A DNA stretch of 64,000 nucleotides, from assembly GCF_004331415.1 (NCBI RefSeq), contig NZ_SJOP01000013.1, positions 120,586 through 184,585 on the forward strand, read 5' to 3'. This stretch comes from Kosakonia quasisacchari. GTDB taxonomy: Bacteria > Pseudomonadota > Gammaproteobacteria > Enterobacterales > Enterobacteriaceae. The notes beneath the pieces were generated by a model, which was not told the DNA's origin, searched no databases, and saw nothing but the letters and a program-made list of their open reading frames with translations. The position numbers and the translations under genes are program-made. How positions within the stretch are numbered: the first letter of the stretch is position 1; every line of letters begins with the position of its first letter. This document shows positions 52,460-60,210 of this stretch, one piece after another.

Positions 52460-54088
52460 ATGAAACCACAAACACGTAACCACATTGCACTTTCATTATT
52501 GACTATCGGCATTCTAAGCGCGTGTTCTGGCGCGCTTGCAGCGACGATACCCGAAGGAACAACGCTTGCTGAAAAACAAGAGTTGGTGCGTAACAATGGC
52601 AGTGAACCCGCATCGTTGGATCCACATAAGGTGGAAAGTGACGTCGAGTTCAACATTATTAGCGACATTTTTGACGGGTTGGTTGCAGTTAAGAAAGATG
52701 GATCTATTGAACCTCGACTGGCGGAAAAATGGGAGAATAAAGATAACACGGTTTGGATTTTCCACTTACGCCCGGGAATAACATGGTCTGATGGTACTGC
52801 GATCACGGCAAAAGATGTGGTCTGGAGTTGGCAACGTTTAGTCGATCCGAAAACAGCATCCCCCTATGCCAGTTATCCAGGAAATATGCATATCGTTAAT
52901 GCTGCTGATATCGCACTAGGTAAAAAAACGCCTGATACGCTTGGTGTGAAGGCGTTAGATGATTCAACGCTGGAAGTCACTTTGACACAACCTACGGCAT
53001 CCTTTTTGCCGATGCTGGCGCATCCATCTTTGGTTCCGGTAGACAGCGTGTTGATCAATCGTTTTGGTGATAAATGGACAAAACCGGAACATATAGTCAC
53101 TAGCGGTGCCTATAAGATTACCGATTGGGTCGTTAATGAACGCATTGTTGCCCAACGCAATACCCGCTATTGGGATAATAAAGCGACGGTGATTAATAAG
53201 GTCACTTATCTTCCTATCAATGCTGAAACTGCGGATGTTAACCGTTATAAAGCTGGTGAGATTGATATTACCTACACTATTCCTGTGAACCAGTTTACCC
53301 AGTTAAAGAAATCATTAGGCGATCAGGTGCATGTTGCTCCACAACTGGCGACTTATTATTACGAGTTTAATACCACTAAGCCGCCATTTAACGATCCTCG
53401 AGTACGCCGTGCGCTCAACATGGCGTTGGATAAAGATGTCATCGCGGATAAAGTGATGGCGCAGGGGCAGCGTCCTGCATGGGTCGTCAGCCAGCCGGAA
53501 ATTGGCGGTGTGAAAATAGCTTCACCAGATTACGCGTCATGGCCACGGGAAAAACGACTTGCCGAAGCGAAAAAACTCCTTAATGAAGCTGGCTTCAATG
53601 ATACACACCCACTGAGTTTTAGCCTTCTGTATAACACGATGGAAACACATCAGCGGATTGCGATTGCTGCCAGCTCAATGTGGCAGAAAAATCTTGGTGT
53701 TAATGCAAAACTACAAAATCAGGAATGGAAAACCATGCTTGATACTATGCATACGGGTAATTTCGATGCGGTACGGTATGCATGGATTGCAGACTATGCT
53801 GATGCGGCAACTTTCCTGAATAATTTCCGTACCGGTGACAGTGAAAACACAAGTAAATATAGCAATCCGGCGTATGACGAAGCGCTGAAAAGTGCAGCGA
53901 AAGCGAAGGATATTACTGAACGTGGTAAATATTATCAGCAGGCAGAGGACATACTCGGAGAGGATGTTCCGGCAATCCCGGTATATCATTATGTTCGTAC
54001 GCATCTGGTGAAGCCTTGGGTGGGTGGTTTTGCGCCCGATAGCTTGGGTGTCTACTTGACAAAAGATTTGTACATTAAGAAACACTGA
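52460..54088 (+). CDS. orphan OppA/MppA-family oligopeptide-binding protein
   Basis: The 542-residue product is a family 5 periplasmic solute-binding protein close in length to OppA (543) and MppA. Family signatures are TLAEKQELVRNNGSEPASLD near the mature start, VWSWQRLVDPKTASPYASY, TSGAYKITDWVVNERI and the C-terminal YHYVRTHLVKPWVGG. No permease or ATPase gene is nearby, so it probably works with a transporter encoded elsewhere, as MppA does. The signal region contains LSAC, a lipobox-like motif, five residues before a good signal peptidase I site (ALA-ATIPEG), so its anchoring is ambiguous. E. coli has no such gene between yccA and serT. A weak dyad (GTGCTG / CAGCAC, 54116 to 54141) follows. 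The 272 bases between yccA and this gene are AT-rich and should hold two divergent promoters. Confidence 0.88.
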   Translation: MKPQTRNHIALSLLTIGILSACSGALAATIPEGTTLAEKQELVRNNGSEPASLDPHKVESDVEFNIISDIFDGLVAVKKDGSIEPRLAEKWENKDNTVWIFHLRPGITWSDGTAITAKDVVWSWQRLVDPKTASPYASYPGNMHIVNAADIALGKKTPDTLGVKALDDSTLEVTLTQPTASFLPMLAHPSLVPVDSVLINRFGDKWTKPEHIVTSGAYKITDWVVNERIVAQRNTRYWDNKATVINKVTYLPINAETADVNRYKAGEIDITYTIPVNQFTQLKKSLGDQVHVAPQLATYYYEFNTTKPPFNDPRVRRALNMALDKDVIADKVMAQGQRPAWVVSQPEIGGVKIASPDYASWPREKRLAEAKKLLNEAGFNDTHPLSFSLLYNTMETHQRIAIAASSMWQKNLGVNAKLQNQEWKTMLDTMHTGNFDAVRYAWIADYADAATFLNNFRTGDSENTSKYSNPAYDEALKSAAKAKDITERGKYYQQAEDILGEDVPAIPVYHYVRTHLVKPWVGGFAPDSLGVYLTKDLYIKKH

Positions 54089-54180
54089 TCTAGATGCGCT
54101 GAATAAACGGTCATAGTGCTGGTATTTCCATCTAACAGCACGGTTTTGATGGTTTTTCAGGCAAACAAACATTCCCGGGC

Positions 54181-54209
54181 TTTACATGAGACTCGAGGAT
54201 GTTTATAGT
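54181..54209 (+). promoter_or_regulatory. serT promoter
   Basis: TTTACA at 54181 to 54186 and TATAGT at 54204 to 54209 are spaced by 17 bases, a good sigma-70 pair ending 12 bases before the tRNA. Confidence 0.75.
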
Positions 54210-54221
54210 GCGCCTCACACC

Positions 54222-54309
54222 GGAAGTGTGGCCGAGCGGTTGAAGGCACCGGTCTTGAAAACCGGCGACCCGAAAGGGTTCCAGAGTTCGAATCTCTGCG
54301 CTTCCGCCA
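54222..54309 (+). tRNA. serT: tRNA-Ser (anticodon UGA), serT
   Basis: The 88-base sequence folds as a class II tRNA with acceptor arms GGAAGTG / CGCTTCC, a long variable arm (CGACCCGAAAGGGTTCC), a TTCGAAT T-loop and an encoded CCA end. The anticodon loop CTTGAAA gives anticodon TGA, reading UCA and related serine codons. serT stands at this place in E. coli too, after yccA. Its 3' end is a typical island integration target, but no integrase or second copy of the 3' end is seen in this window. Confidence 0.97.
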
Positions 54310-54315
54310 AATATA

Positions 54316-54350
54316 AAGCCCCAGCTTACTAAGTAAGCTGGGGCTTTTTT
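54316..54350 (+). terminator. serT terminator
   Basis: A 15-bp perfect stem (AAGCCCCAGCTTACT / AGTAAGCTGGGGCTT) with one central base is followed by T residues, 7 bases after the tRNA. Confidence 0.93.
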
Positions 54351-54414
54351 ATTCCGGGCAAATCACCTGTGGTTACATTCAGCAATCACTCTTAGTAAGT
54401 GGATAGGGCAATGT

Positions 54415-54600
54415 GTGAATTGCACTTATGCACAAGCAGTTCTGTTGTTGATATTAAAGACGAAAGCAGGGGAGGACTGGTTTCGTCATCCCCATCATGC
54501 AAATTTAAAGGCTCTCGCTCCACTTTTAGCGGGCGCAAAAGAAAAGGGGCCGTTTACCGATGGTGAAAAGAAATCCTTGCGATCCTTGGGGATGGATTGA
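54415..54600 (+). CDS. small hypothetical protein, doubtful
   Basis: A GTG-started frame of 61 residues has protein-like composition (KTKAGEDWFRHPHHANLKAL and a charged end, FTDGEKKSLRSLGMD), with a GGATAGGGC stretch upstream as a possible ribosome-binding site. No ATG is available upstream in frame. It overlaps the 3' end of the convergent FidL-like gene by 75 bases. I do not recognise the family, and it could be a remnant or chance frame. Confidence 0.3.
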   Translation: MNCTYAQAVLLLILKTKAGEDWFRHPHHANLKALAPLLAGAKEKGPFTDGEKKSLRSLGMD

Positions 54601-55008
54601 ATACGTGATGCTTTTATTAGGATAAACGTAAAAACTGGGTAAAACAGTCGCGATGACTTTATCCGGCAAGGTTTCTAAGCTATCGACTTTGTTTATGCCG
54701 GATGACTGAAAAGTGTAAGTGCCGCGATTTTCGGTCCAGGTAAAGGAGATATCTCTTCGTATAGTGCCTTCTGGGTGAGCGTTTTCAAGGTAACTTCCGC
54801 TTACTGAAACGATTCCACTTCTTTTTTCTTTATTGTACATAAAATCGAATGTAATGTTGGCTTGTGTTCCTTTATGAAAAACAATCATAGAAGCGCTGCA
54901 ACTTTCAGCACTTCTGTTTTTTATAAGCAACGAGTAATAAAGATATCCCGCTACAATCCCTACACTTATAAAAAACAGGCTTAAAAAGAAGATTGTTTTT
55001 TTAGTCAC
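54526..55008 (-). CDS. FidL-like small inner membrane protein
   Basis: The 160-residue product has one N-terminal membrane segment (TIFFLSLFFISVGIVAGYLYYSLL) and a periplasmic part of about 130 residues with two cysteines (AESCSAS and the terminal FFCAR). This matches the FidL type of protein that is encoded next to MarT in Salmonella pathogenicity island 3 and next to other CadC-like regulators in enterobacteria. The start overlaps the regulator's stop by 8 bases, so the two are translationally coupled. A role in sensing or modulating the regulator is inferred from the recurrent pairing. The DNA is AT-rich relative to the backbone. Confidence 0.7.
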   Translation of the reverse strand: MTKKTIFFLSLFFISVGIVAGYLYYSLLIKNRSAESCSASMIVFHKGTQANITFDFMYNKEKRSGIVSVSGSYLENAHPEGTIRRDISFTWTENRGTYTFQSSGINKVDSLETLPDKVIATVLPSFYVYPNKSITYSIHPQGSQGFLFTIGKRPLFFCAR

Positions 55009-55858
55009 CGTTTACTCCCCTGATTAAAAGTGAAATGCATCCTGGCGATAATGTTGTCGAGAATTTACTCTTGCAGACTAAAGCAGCGAGTGATGGTGAG
55101 GTCGGTGATGTTGGAAAATAGATCCAGGGATAGTTTTTACAATTCAAACCGGAGTCTTTAATAAGAGATTTATATTTAAGATAATATTCGTTGTTATCAT
55201 GACTATCATCCTTAGTGTAGAAATGGCAACCGTCTTCCTTTTCAATAAAGCTATAACTTTCAAAAAAAGCAGCATCGTTGTTAATACTCCATGTTAGGTA
55301 AACTACGAGCAAGCCTATGATAAATGAGGCTGTAGCTGCAAAAATTCCATTCGACATTGCAGACGACTTTTTTTTCTTAATCGCAAAAGTGTCTGTCTCA
55401 GCGGGAAGATCTTGCTTGTTCAGCACATCATCGTTTGGTTGGTTAAGCACTTCAGTAATGTTAAGAGTTGTTTGATAACGGGTAGTAGAAACAGGAAAAG
55501 GTGTGGCCGGTTCGTTATCATTTCGCCTTGAGATTTTTACGCTATCATCTATCTGAAAACCTTTCCGGGGAATGGTTGCAATAAGTCTTCTGTCTGTCTC
55601 ACCTACAGCGCGCAGCCCACGGCGAACAATAGATATATTCTGGTAGAGTGTATTCGTTGGAACTAACATTCCTTCTTCTTCCCAAACTTTCTTAAAAAAG
55701 TCTTGTTGAAGTACAATATCTGGAGATGCTTCAAGCAGTAAGAGAAGGCAACGGCTGGCTGGTGATGTTAGCGTAACGTTCATTTCGGGATTATTTACTG
55801 AGGACAGTCTTTTCATTCCCGGCCTGAATTCTATGTTGTCGTTGATAATCCAGTACAT
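55001..55858 (-). CDS. MarT/CadC/ToxR-like membrane-bound transcription regulator
   Basis: The start at 55858 (MYWIINDNIEFRPG) gives 285 residues and is typical of the family; longer frames from 55891 or the TTG at 55900 are less likely. An OmpR/ToxR-type winged helix occupies about residues 1 to 105, with PTNTLYQNISIVRRGLRAVG as the recognition region and LIATIPRKGFQI as the wing. A linker leads to a single membrane segment (GIFAATASFIIGLLVVYLTW, about 171 to 190). The periplasmic domain has four cysteines (GCHF, NCKN, VCKS, GCIS), which could form redox-sensitive disulfides. It is divergent from the secretion and biosynthesis operon across about 660 AT-rich bases, so it is the obvious candidate to control it. 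Confidence 0.82.
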   Translation of the reverse strand: MYWIINDNIEFRPGMKRLSSVNNPEMNVTLTSPASRCLLLLLEASPDIVLQQDFFKKVWEEEGMLVPTNTLYQNISIVRRGLRAVGETDRRLIATIPRKGFQIDDSVKISRRNDNEPATPFPVSTTRYQTTLNITEVLNQPNDDVLNKQDLPAETDTFAIKKKKSSAMSNGIFAATASFIIGLLVVYLTWSINNDAAFFESYSFIEKEDGCHFYTKDDSHDNNEYYLKYKSLIKDSGLNCKNYPWIYFPTSPTSPSLAALVCKSKFSTTLSPGCISLLIRGVNGD

Positions 55859-56522
55859 ATATATTCCAAAGCAGCCAGAGGCTGTGTCCATTATTAGCAA
55901 TGTATGTAATAGGTTAAAATATTATGATGTCAATTTCAGCATAACAATAGATGCATTGCTATGTTTTTTACAACAATTAATGTCGTCAGCCAGAGAATTT
56001 TATCGTAGATTGATTAATAGCCAGATTTGTTGATACTAAAATTCTAAAAAATCTTTTAAAGTTAGGAGGATGCCTCTGGGAGCTTTAGAGGGAAATATAT
56101 CTTAAACTGAATTTTGTTGCTTTAAGGTCCTATTTAAGATAGCAGGAATAACGAGTTTTTCTGGCGAGAATATATATTTATAAAATATATGATTGTTGGA
56201 TGCTAACGGAATCATGTTTCGTTATGTGGTGCTTAAGGCTGGTGGTGGCTAGGCTCTCTAGGAATAAATGTATTAGCGTTACATTATATATAGAGATGGT
56301 GGTTAGATCATCAATCATTAAACTGGTAATGTTAATAGTTAATTGATTTAAAGCATAAGTAGTGATTATATATGAAATCAATAACGTTACCACGTTAACA
56401 ATGTTTGATATTTAATGAATATTGATTTTGTTTTTTAAGGATAATTAAGTTGTTTTGGCTGTAGTGATGAAGATAATTGTAGAAGTGTTAGTCGTTCTGG
56501 TACTTTTAATTTTCTAGAGGTA
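55859..56522. promoter_or_regulatory. AT-rich divergent intergenic region
   Basis: About 660 bases separate the regulator from the TpsB gene. The stretch is very AT-rich, includes near-palindromic ATATATTTATAAAATATAT around 56170 and the repeats AACGTTACCACGTTAAC around 56382 to 56398, and has only short open frames (for example 71 codons at 56178 to 56393, minus strand) without protein-like features. It should carry promoters for both directions and is a likely H-NS target. I cannot place promoters reliably. Confidence 0.5.
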
Positions 56523-58166
56523 ATGGAAATCAAATTTTACTTTTTAGTTTTTATTTTGCTATGTAGTGCTCGTGCATATGCTGATACTCAATTGTCGCGA
56601 CTAGCCAAAGAGCAGCAAAAAAATGATAATAACGCCGCTCAAGAAAATCGGATTGATAAAAAAGATGTTTTTTCGGAAGTTGAAGATAAAAACGTTATAG
56701 ATTTTGAGTTGCCATTTGAAAAAGATTGTTACCCTGTTGCAGAACTCATCCTCGAAAATGAATTTTTAGATAATAGAATGATTCGAAGCATAAAGGATGA
56801 GGTCTCGAATAGTTGTCTTGGGACGAAAGGTATTGAGTACGTTGCGACCAATTTGCAAGATTATTATATAAAGGCCGGGTATGTAACAACGCGCGTGAAT
56901 ATTCCTGTTCAAAATTTAAAAACAAAAAAGTTACAGCTGAAAATTATAGCTGGGATGATCGGTAACGTTATCATCGAAAATGATGACGTCAGAAGTTGGA
57001 TCCTGCCGTTTACATCAGGTGATATTCTCAATTTGCGAGATATTGAACAGGGCCTGGAAAATATGCAGAAAGTGCCCAGTGTTAATATTAAGATCAATAT
57101 TGTGCCTGGAAATAGCTATAGCCATAGCGATATCGTTATCAATACTAATCGTAAAAAATTATGGAATATCAGGGCGACGTATAACAACTGGGGCGATCGA
57201 AGTACAGGAAAGATGCTTACTGGTATTTCAGGTTATTTGTACAATTCTGCAAGGCTTGGCGATCTTTTCTATTTGTCTGGTACCAGCAGTACAACAGGTG
57301 GATATAAAAGCATCAGCACTTTTTATAGCTTACCTGTAGGTTTTTGGGACTATGAGGTTTTCTATAGTAGCAGTATGTCACGCCAGCGTGTTGGACTGAG
57401 TTATTGGGATTTAGACTATCAAGGAAAAAATCAATACCTTAGTTTGAAAGGAACCCGAACTCTTTTTCGAAATATGGATAAAAAAATAACCGGGAGTGTA
57501 GAAATATTAAGGCGTAGATCTGCGTATCAATTAGGTGGCGTGGATTTAGCTCTGCAAGAACGTGATATGAGTAATCTTCGCCTTGGGTTAAATTTTAAAC
57601 AAAACTTCCAGGATGCGACGCTAGACTCCTCCCTTAGCTGGCAACGTTTTATGACTTGGCTAGGTAGCGAGAAAACGCCAGATATGGAATCTGGGGATGT
57701 AAGTTCTAAAAGCCAAGTTTTTAATCTGAATACAAATTATGTGAAATGGTTCAACGCTGAGGCTTTGCACTATTATTATGAATTGAATATGGGTGCTCAA
57801 TTTTCGCAAGTGCCGTTAACATTACAAGATCAATTTACAATCGGTAACCGTTGGAACGTTAGAGGGTTTGAAACCAGTGCAGGATTAGATGGAAATAAAG
57901 GGTTTTATATCCAGAATACATTCCATTTCCCTATCGGGAATTACAGTTCTGAATTATATTTTGGCGCGGACTATGGGCAGATTATGGGTGAAATATACCC
58001 ACAAAATACTTTTGGTGACAAAAGGATAATTGGATCAATCATTGGGGTTAAAGGAACAATTAAATCATTAGGATATGATATCTCTTTATCCTCTCCCTTA
58101 ATGTACCCGGTTGGTCTCGTTGAAGATCAATTTATATCTAATTTTAATATAACTTATCAACTGTAA
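56523..58166 (+). CDS. two-partner secretion outer membrane transporter, ShlB/FhaC family
   Basis: TpsB proteins are Omp85-superfamily barrels that export and sometimes activate large TpsA exoproteins. The 547-residue product has a signal peptide cleaved near AYA-DTQ (residue 20), an N-terminal linker, a POTRA_2 domain (about 62 to 150) with a conserved cysteine pair (Cys69, Cys98) and the GYVTTRV strand, a second POTRA domain to about 215, and a 16-strand barrel to the C-terminal ITYQL. The loop 6 motif VRGF (446 to 449) after FTIGNRWN is diagnostic. No TpsA gene lies next to it in the window. The biosynthetic genes follow after 4 bases, so it is the first gene of that operon. The purine-rich AGAGG lies unusually close to the ATG. 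Confidence 0.88.
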   Translation: MEIKFYFLVFILLCSARAYADTQLSRLAKEQQKNDNNAAQENRIDKKDVFSEVEDKNVIDFELPFEKDCYPVAELILENEFLDNRMIRSIKDEVSNSCLGTKGIEYVATNLQDYYIKAGYVTTRVNIPVQNLKTKKLQLKIIAGMIGNVIIENDDVRSWILPFTSGDILNLRDIEQGLENMQKVPSVNIKINIVPGNSYSHSDIVINTNRKKLWNIRATYNNWGDRSTGKMLTGISGYLYNSARLGDLFYLSGTSSTTGGYKSISTFYSLPVGFWDYEVFYSSSMSRQRVGLSYWDLDYQGKNQYLSLKGTRTLFRNMDKKITGSVEILRRRSAYQLGGVDLALQERDMSNLRLGLNFKQNFQDATLDSSLSWQRFMTWLGSEKTPDMESGDVSSKSQVFNLNTNYVKWFNAEALHYYYELNMGAQFSQVPLTLQDQFTIGNRWNVRGFETSAGLDGNKGFYIQNTFHFPIGNYSSELYFGADYGQIMGEIYPQNTFGDKRIIGSIIGVKGTIKSLGYDISLSSPLMYPVGLVEDQFISNFNITYQL

Positions 58167-58170
58167 TTTT

Positions 58171-58578
58171 ATGGTAAAGCTAGGAATAAGTATCGGTACT
58201 GATATCGTTGAAGTTGAACGGGTTACCAACGCGATTAATAATGGTGGTATGTTTTTTTTACAACGCGTATTTACAAAAAAAGAGATACTCAAAATTAATG
58301 CCAATGAACCGGATTTTGAAAGGGCATCCGGATTTTGGGCTGCAAAAGAATCAATTGTCAAAGCGCTTGGTTGTGGTTTTCGAGATGGAGTGTGCTTTAA
58401 AAATATTGAGATAAATCATGATGAGTATGGTTGTCCATCTTTTTTATTTGCTGGAATATTGAGCAAGGTAATTAAGGAAAGTGGTGTTGTTGACGTGTCA
58501 CTTAGCATATCGCATTGTCGCACTCATGCCGTAGCAGTATCTGTTGTTAACTCAATTGTGTGTAATGGAAATGTATAA
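58171..58578 (+). CDS. AcpS-type 4'-phosphopantetheinyl transferase
   Basis: The 135-residue product belongs to the AcpS family that attaches phosphopantetheine from CoA to a serine of acyl carrier proteins. The magnesium and CoA ligands are in GTDIVEVERV (Asp11) and WAAKESIVKALG (Glu60), both intact, and the C-terminal SISHCRTHAVAV strand is typical. The housekeeping acpS lies elsewhere in enterobacteria, so this copy is probably dedicated to the ACP three genes downstream, like CylK in the Group B Streptococcus cyl operon. The end overlaps the fabG-like gene by about 14 bases. Confidence 0.88.
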   Translation: MVKLGISIGTDIVEVERVTNAINNGGMFFLQRVFTKKEILKINANEPDFERASGFWAAKESIVKALGCGFRDGVCFKNIEINHDEYGCPSFLFAGILSKVIKESGVVDVSLSISHCRTHAVAVSVVNSIVCNGNV

Positions 58579-59326
58579 ATATAATGATCTAAAAGGCAAA
58601 ACAGTATTGATATCGGGAGCTAGTGGTGACATCGGTATTGCCATCTGCGAAAAATTTCTTGAACAAGGATGTGAAGTTTATGCATTGTATAACACCAATG
58701 CGGATCGTCTAGATGAGTTAAAAGAAAATAACGCAGCAGGACAAAGATTAAACATATTACAATGTGATATAGCTGATCCTGAAAAGATAGCTATATTAAT
58801 GAAATATTTGAATACCAAAGTAACGAAGATCGATGTGTTAGTGAATAATGCCGGTATTGTTAAAGATAGTCTCTTTGCATCAATGACTTTTGAGGACTTT
58901 AGTACTGTTATTGATACAAATATGCTGAGTACTTTCAGATTGACGAAGGAAGCACTAATGCTGCTGAGATGTTCTGAAAGCCCTGCCATTATCAATGTTG
59001 CTTCTATAGCAGCAGTAATCCCAAGTATAGGGCAGGTTAATTACAGTGCTTCAAAAGGTGCTCTGCTCGGTTTTACCAGAACACTAGCTGCAGAATTGGC
59101 CCCCCGGGGTGTGCGAGTGAATGCCGTTGCTCCTGGAATGATTGAATCGAGGATGGTAAAAAAAGTTTCTCGTACTGTAGTGCGCGAGGTTACTCATTCT
59201 ATTCCTTTGAAGCGCCTGGGGCAGTGTCAGGAAGTAGCGAATACAATTGTGTATTTAAGTTCTTCTGCAGCCAGTTATATTGTTGGCCAAACCATCGTGA
59301 TCGATGGTGGCCTGGTAATGCGGTGA
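58565..59326 (+). CDS. FabG-like 3-oxoacyl-ACP reductase (SDR family)
   Basis: The 253-residue short-chain dehydrogenase reduces a 3-ketoacyl-ACP, by family analogy. The cofactor loop is SGASGDIGIA (about 17 to 26), followed by NNAG (94 to 97), catalytic Asn119, Ser147 in NVASIAA, and Tyr160 with Lys164 in YSASK. The end IVGQTIVIDGGLV is typical of FabG. I place the start at the ATG at 58565; 58571 is also possible, and the GTG-like frame at 58544 is less likely. Order and family fit CylG of the cyl operon. All catalytic residues are intact, so it should be active. Confidence 0.9.
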   Translation: MEMYKYNDLKGKTVLISGASGDIGIAICEKFLEQGCEVYALYNTNADRLDELKENNAAGQRLNILQCDIADPEKIAILMKYLNTKVTKIDVLVNNAGIVKDSLFASMTFEDFSTVIDTNMLSTFRLTKEALMLLRCSESPAIINVASIAAVIPSIGQVNYSASKGALLGFTRTLAAELAPRGVRVNAVAPGMIESRMVKKVSRTVVREVTHSIPLKRLGQCQEVANTIVYLSSSAASYIVGQTIVIDGGLVMR

Positions 59327-59329
59327 TTT

Positions 59330-59896
59330 ATGTCCAGATATTCTATTCCTTCTAAAATTTTTCTTGAGATGGGCGGGTGGCGGCAGCCCTTACTAATGGT
59401 CGACAGAATAGATGATTATAAATATGGGGAAAATGGGTATGTGCAGATCGTAAAGCATGTTACTTATAATGAACCCTATTTACTTGGCCACTTTCCAGAT
59501 GACCCTATCATGCCCGGCGTTCTCATTGCTGAGATATTTGGTCAGGCAAGTGAGTATTTTTCGTTTATTACTGATGTATGCGATATCTATTTTGAAAAGT
59601 TTGGTATTGAATTGAAAAGCTTGCGAGATATTTATGCGAAGATCCATCAGCAAGAGTTGTTGGATATTATTCGAACAAGGCGTTCACAAGTGCGTGGCGT
59701 ATTAGCAGCACAAAATTTAAAGTTTAAAGATATTGCTTATCCAGGCGATACGATCGAAGTCACAAGTAAACTGGCGTTTTCAGATCCAACTGGGTTTAAG
59801 CACTATTCCGTGACGGCTAATGTTGGTAAGAAGTTAATTAGTCAAGGGACGATAATTAACTATCGTGAAGCAAAACACACCATTAATGGGACATAA
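59330..59896 (+). CDS. FabZ-like 3-hydroxyacyl-ACP dehydratase
   Basis: The 188-residue hotdog-fold protein carries the FabZ active site LGHFPDDPIMPGVLIAEIFGQ split over His54 and Glu68 on neighbouring segments. Its opening PLLMVDRIDDY and the AYPGDTIEVT strand are also FabZ-like. It is longer than housekeeping FabZ (about 150 residues) by an insertion of about 25 to 30 residues after the central helix (the KFGIELKSLRDIYAKIHQQE region). It corresponds in family to CylZ. It begins 3 bases after the fabG-like stop, within the same operon. Confidence 0.88.
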   Translation: MSRYSIPSKIFLEMGGWRQPLLMVDRIDDYKYGENGYVQIVKHVTYNEPYLLGHFPDDPIMPGVLIAEIFGQASEYFSFITDVCDIYFEKFGIELKSLRDIYAKIHQQELLDIIRTRRSQVRGVLAAQNLKFKDIAYPGDTIEVTSKLAFSDPTGFKHYSVTANVGKKLISQGTIINYREAKHTINGT

Positions 59897-59899
59897 GCA

Positions 59900-60181
59900 A
59901 TGACAACTATGCATGATAATATCCAGGAACGTAAAAATGTACTTTTCACAATTAAAACCGAGATCATCCAACGATTAAATATTCAAAGGGATGAAAAACA
60001 AATTGATGATGATACACCATTATTTGGTAATGGCTTAAAGCTGGATTCAGTAGACGCGACAGAAATTATTGTTTTGCTTGATAAGGTCTTTGATATCCAG
60101 GTAAGTGAAGGAGATGATCCTTCTTACATGCGTAGCATTAATAATTTGGCATCGTTTGTTATTACAAAGAAACGTTCCTGA
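59900..60181 (+). CDS. dedicated acyl carrier protein
   Basis: The 93-residue acidic protein has the carrier motif GLKLDSVDATEI, where Ser50 is the expected phosphopantetheine site (DSV in place of the common DSL). Helices before and after fit a four-helix ACP (NVLFTIKTEIIQRLNI and SINNLASFVITKK). It follows the dehydratase by 3 bases and would be loaded by the AcpS-type enzyme of the operon. It corresponds to AcpC of the cyl operon. Confidence 0.9.
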   Translation: MTTMHDNIQERKNVLFTIKTEIIQRLNIQRDEKQIDDDTPLFGNGLKLDSVDATEIIVLLDKVFDIQVSEGDDPSYMRSINNLASFVITKKRS

Positions 60182-60210
60182 CTTTTGAGCAATTTACTGG
60201 AAAAGGTTTT

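Noticed and set aside
54409..54560. ATG-started frame at 54411 overlapping the small GTG-started frame after serT
   Set aside because: It gives about 48 residues of serine-rich sequence with no protein-like pattern. The GTG frame is the better, though still doubtful, candidate.
56178..56393. 71-codon minus-strand frame in the intergenic region before the TpsB gene
   Set aside because: It is low-complexity and AT-driven, with no ribosome-binding site or recognisable features. Chance open frames are expected in such DNA.
58544..58564. GTG start at 58544 for the FabG-like gene
   Set aside because: The seven extra residues lie within the AcpS-type gene in another frame and are not typical of FabG. 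The ATG at 58565 gives the usual N-terminus length.
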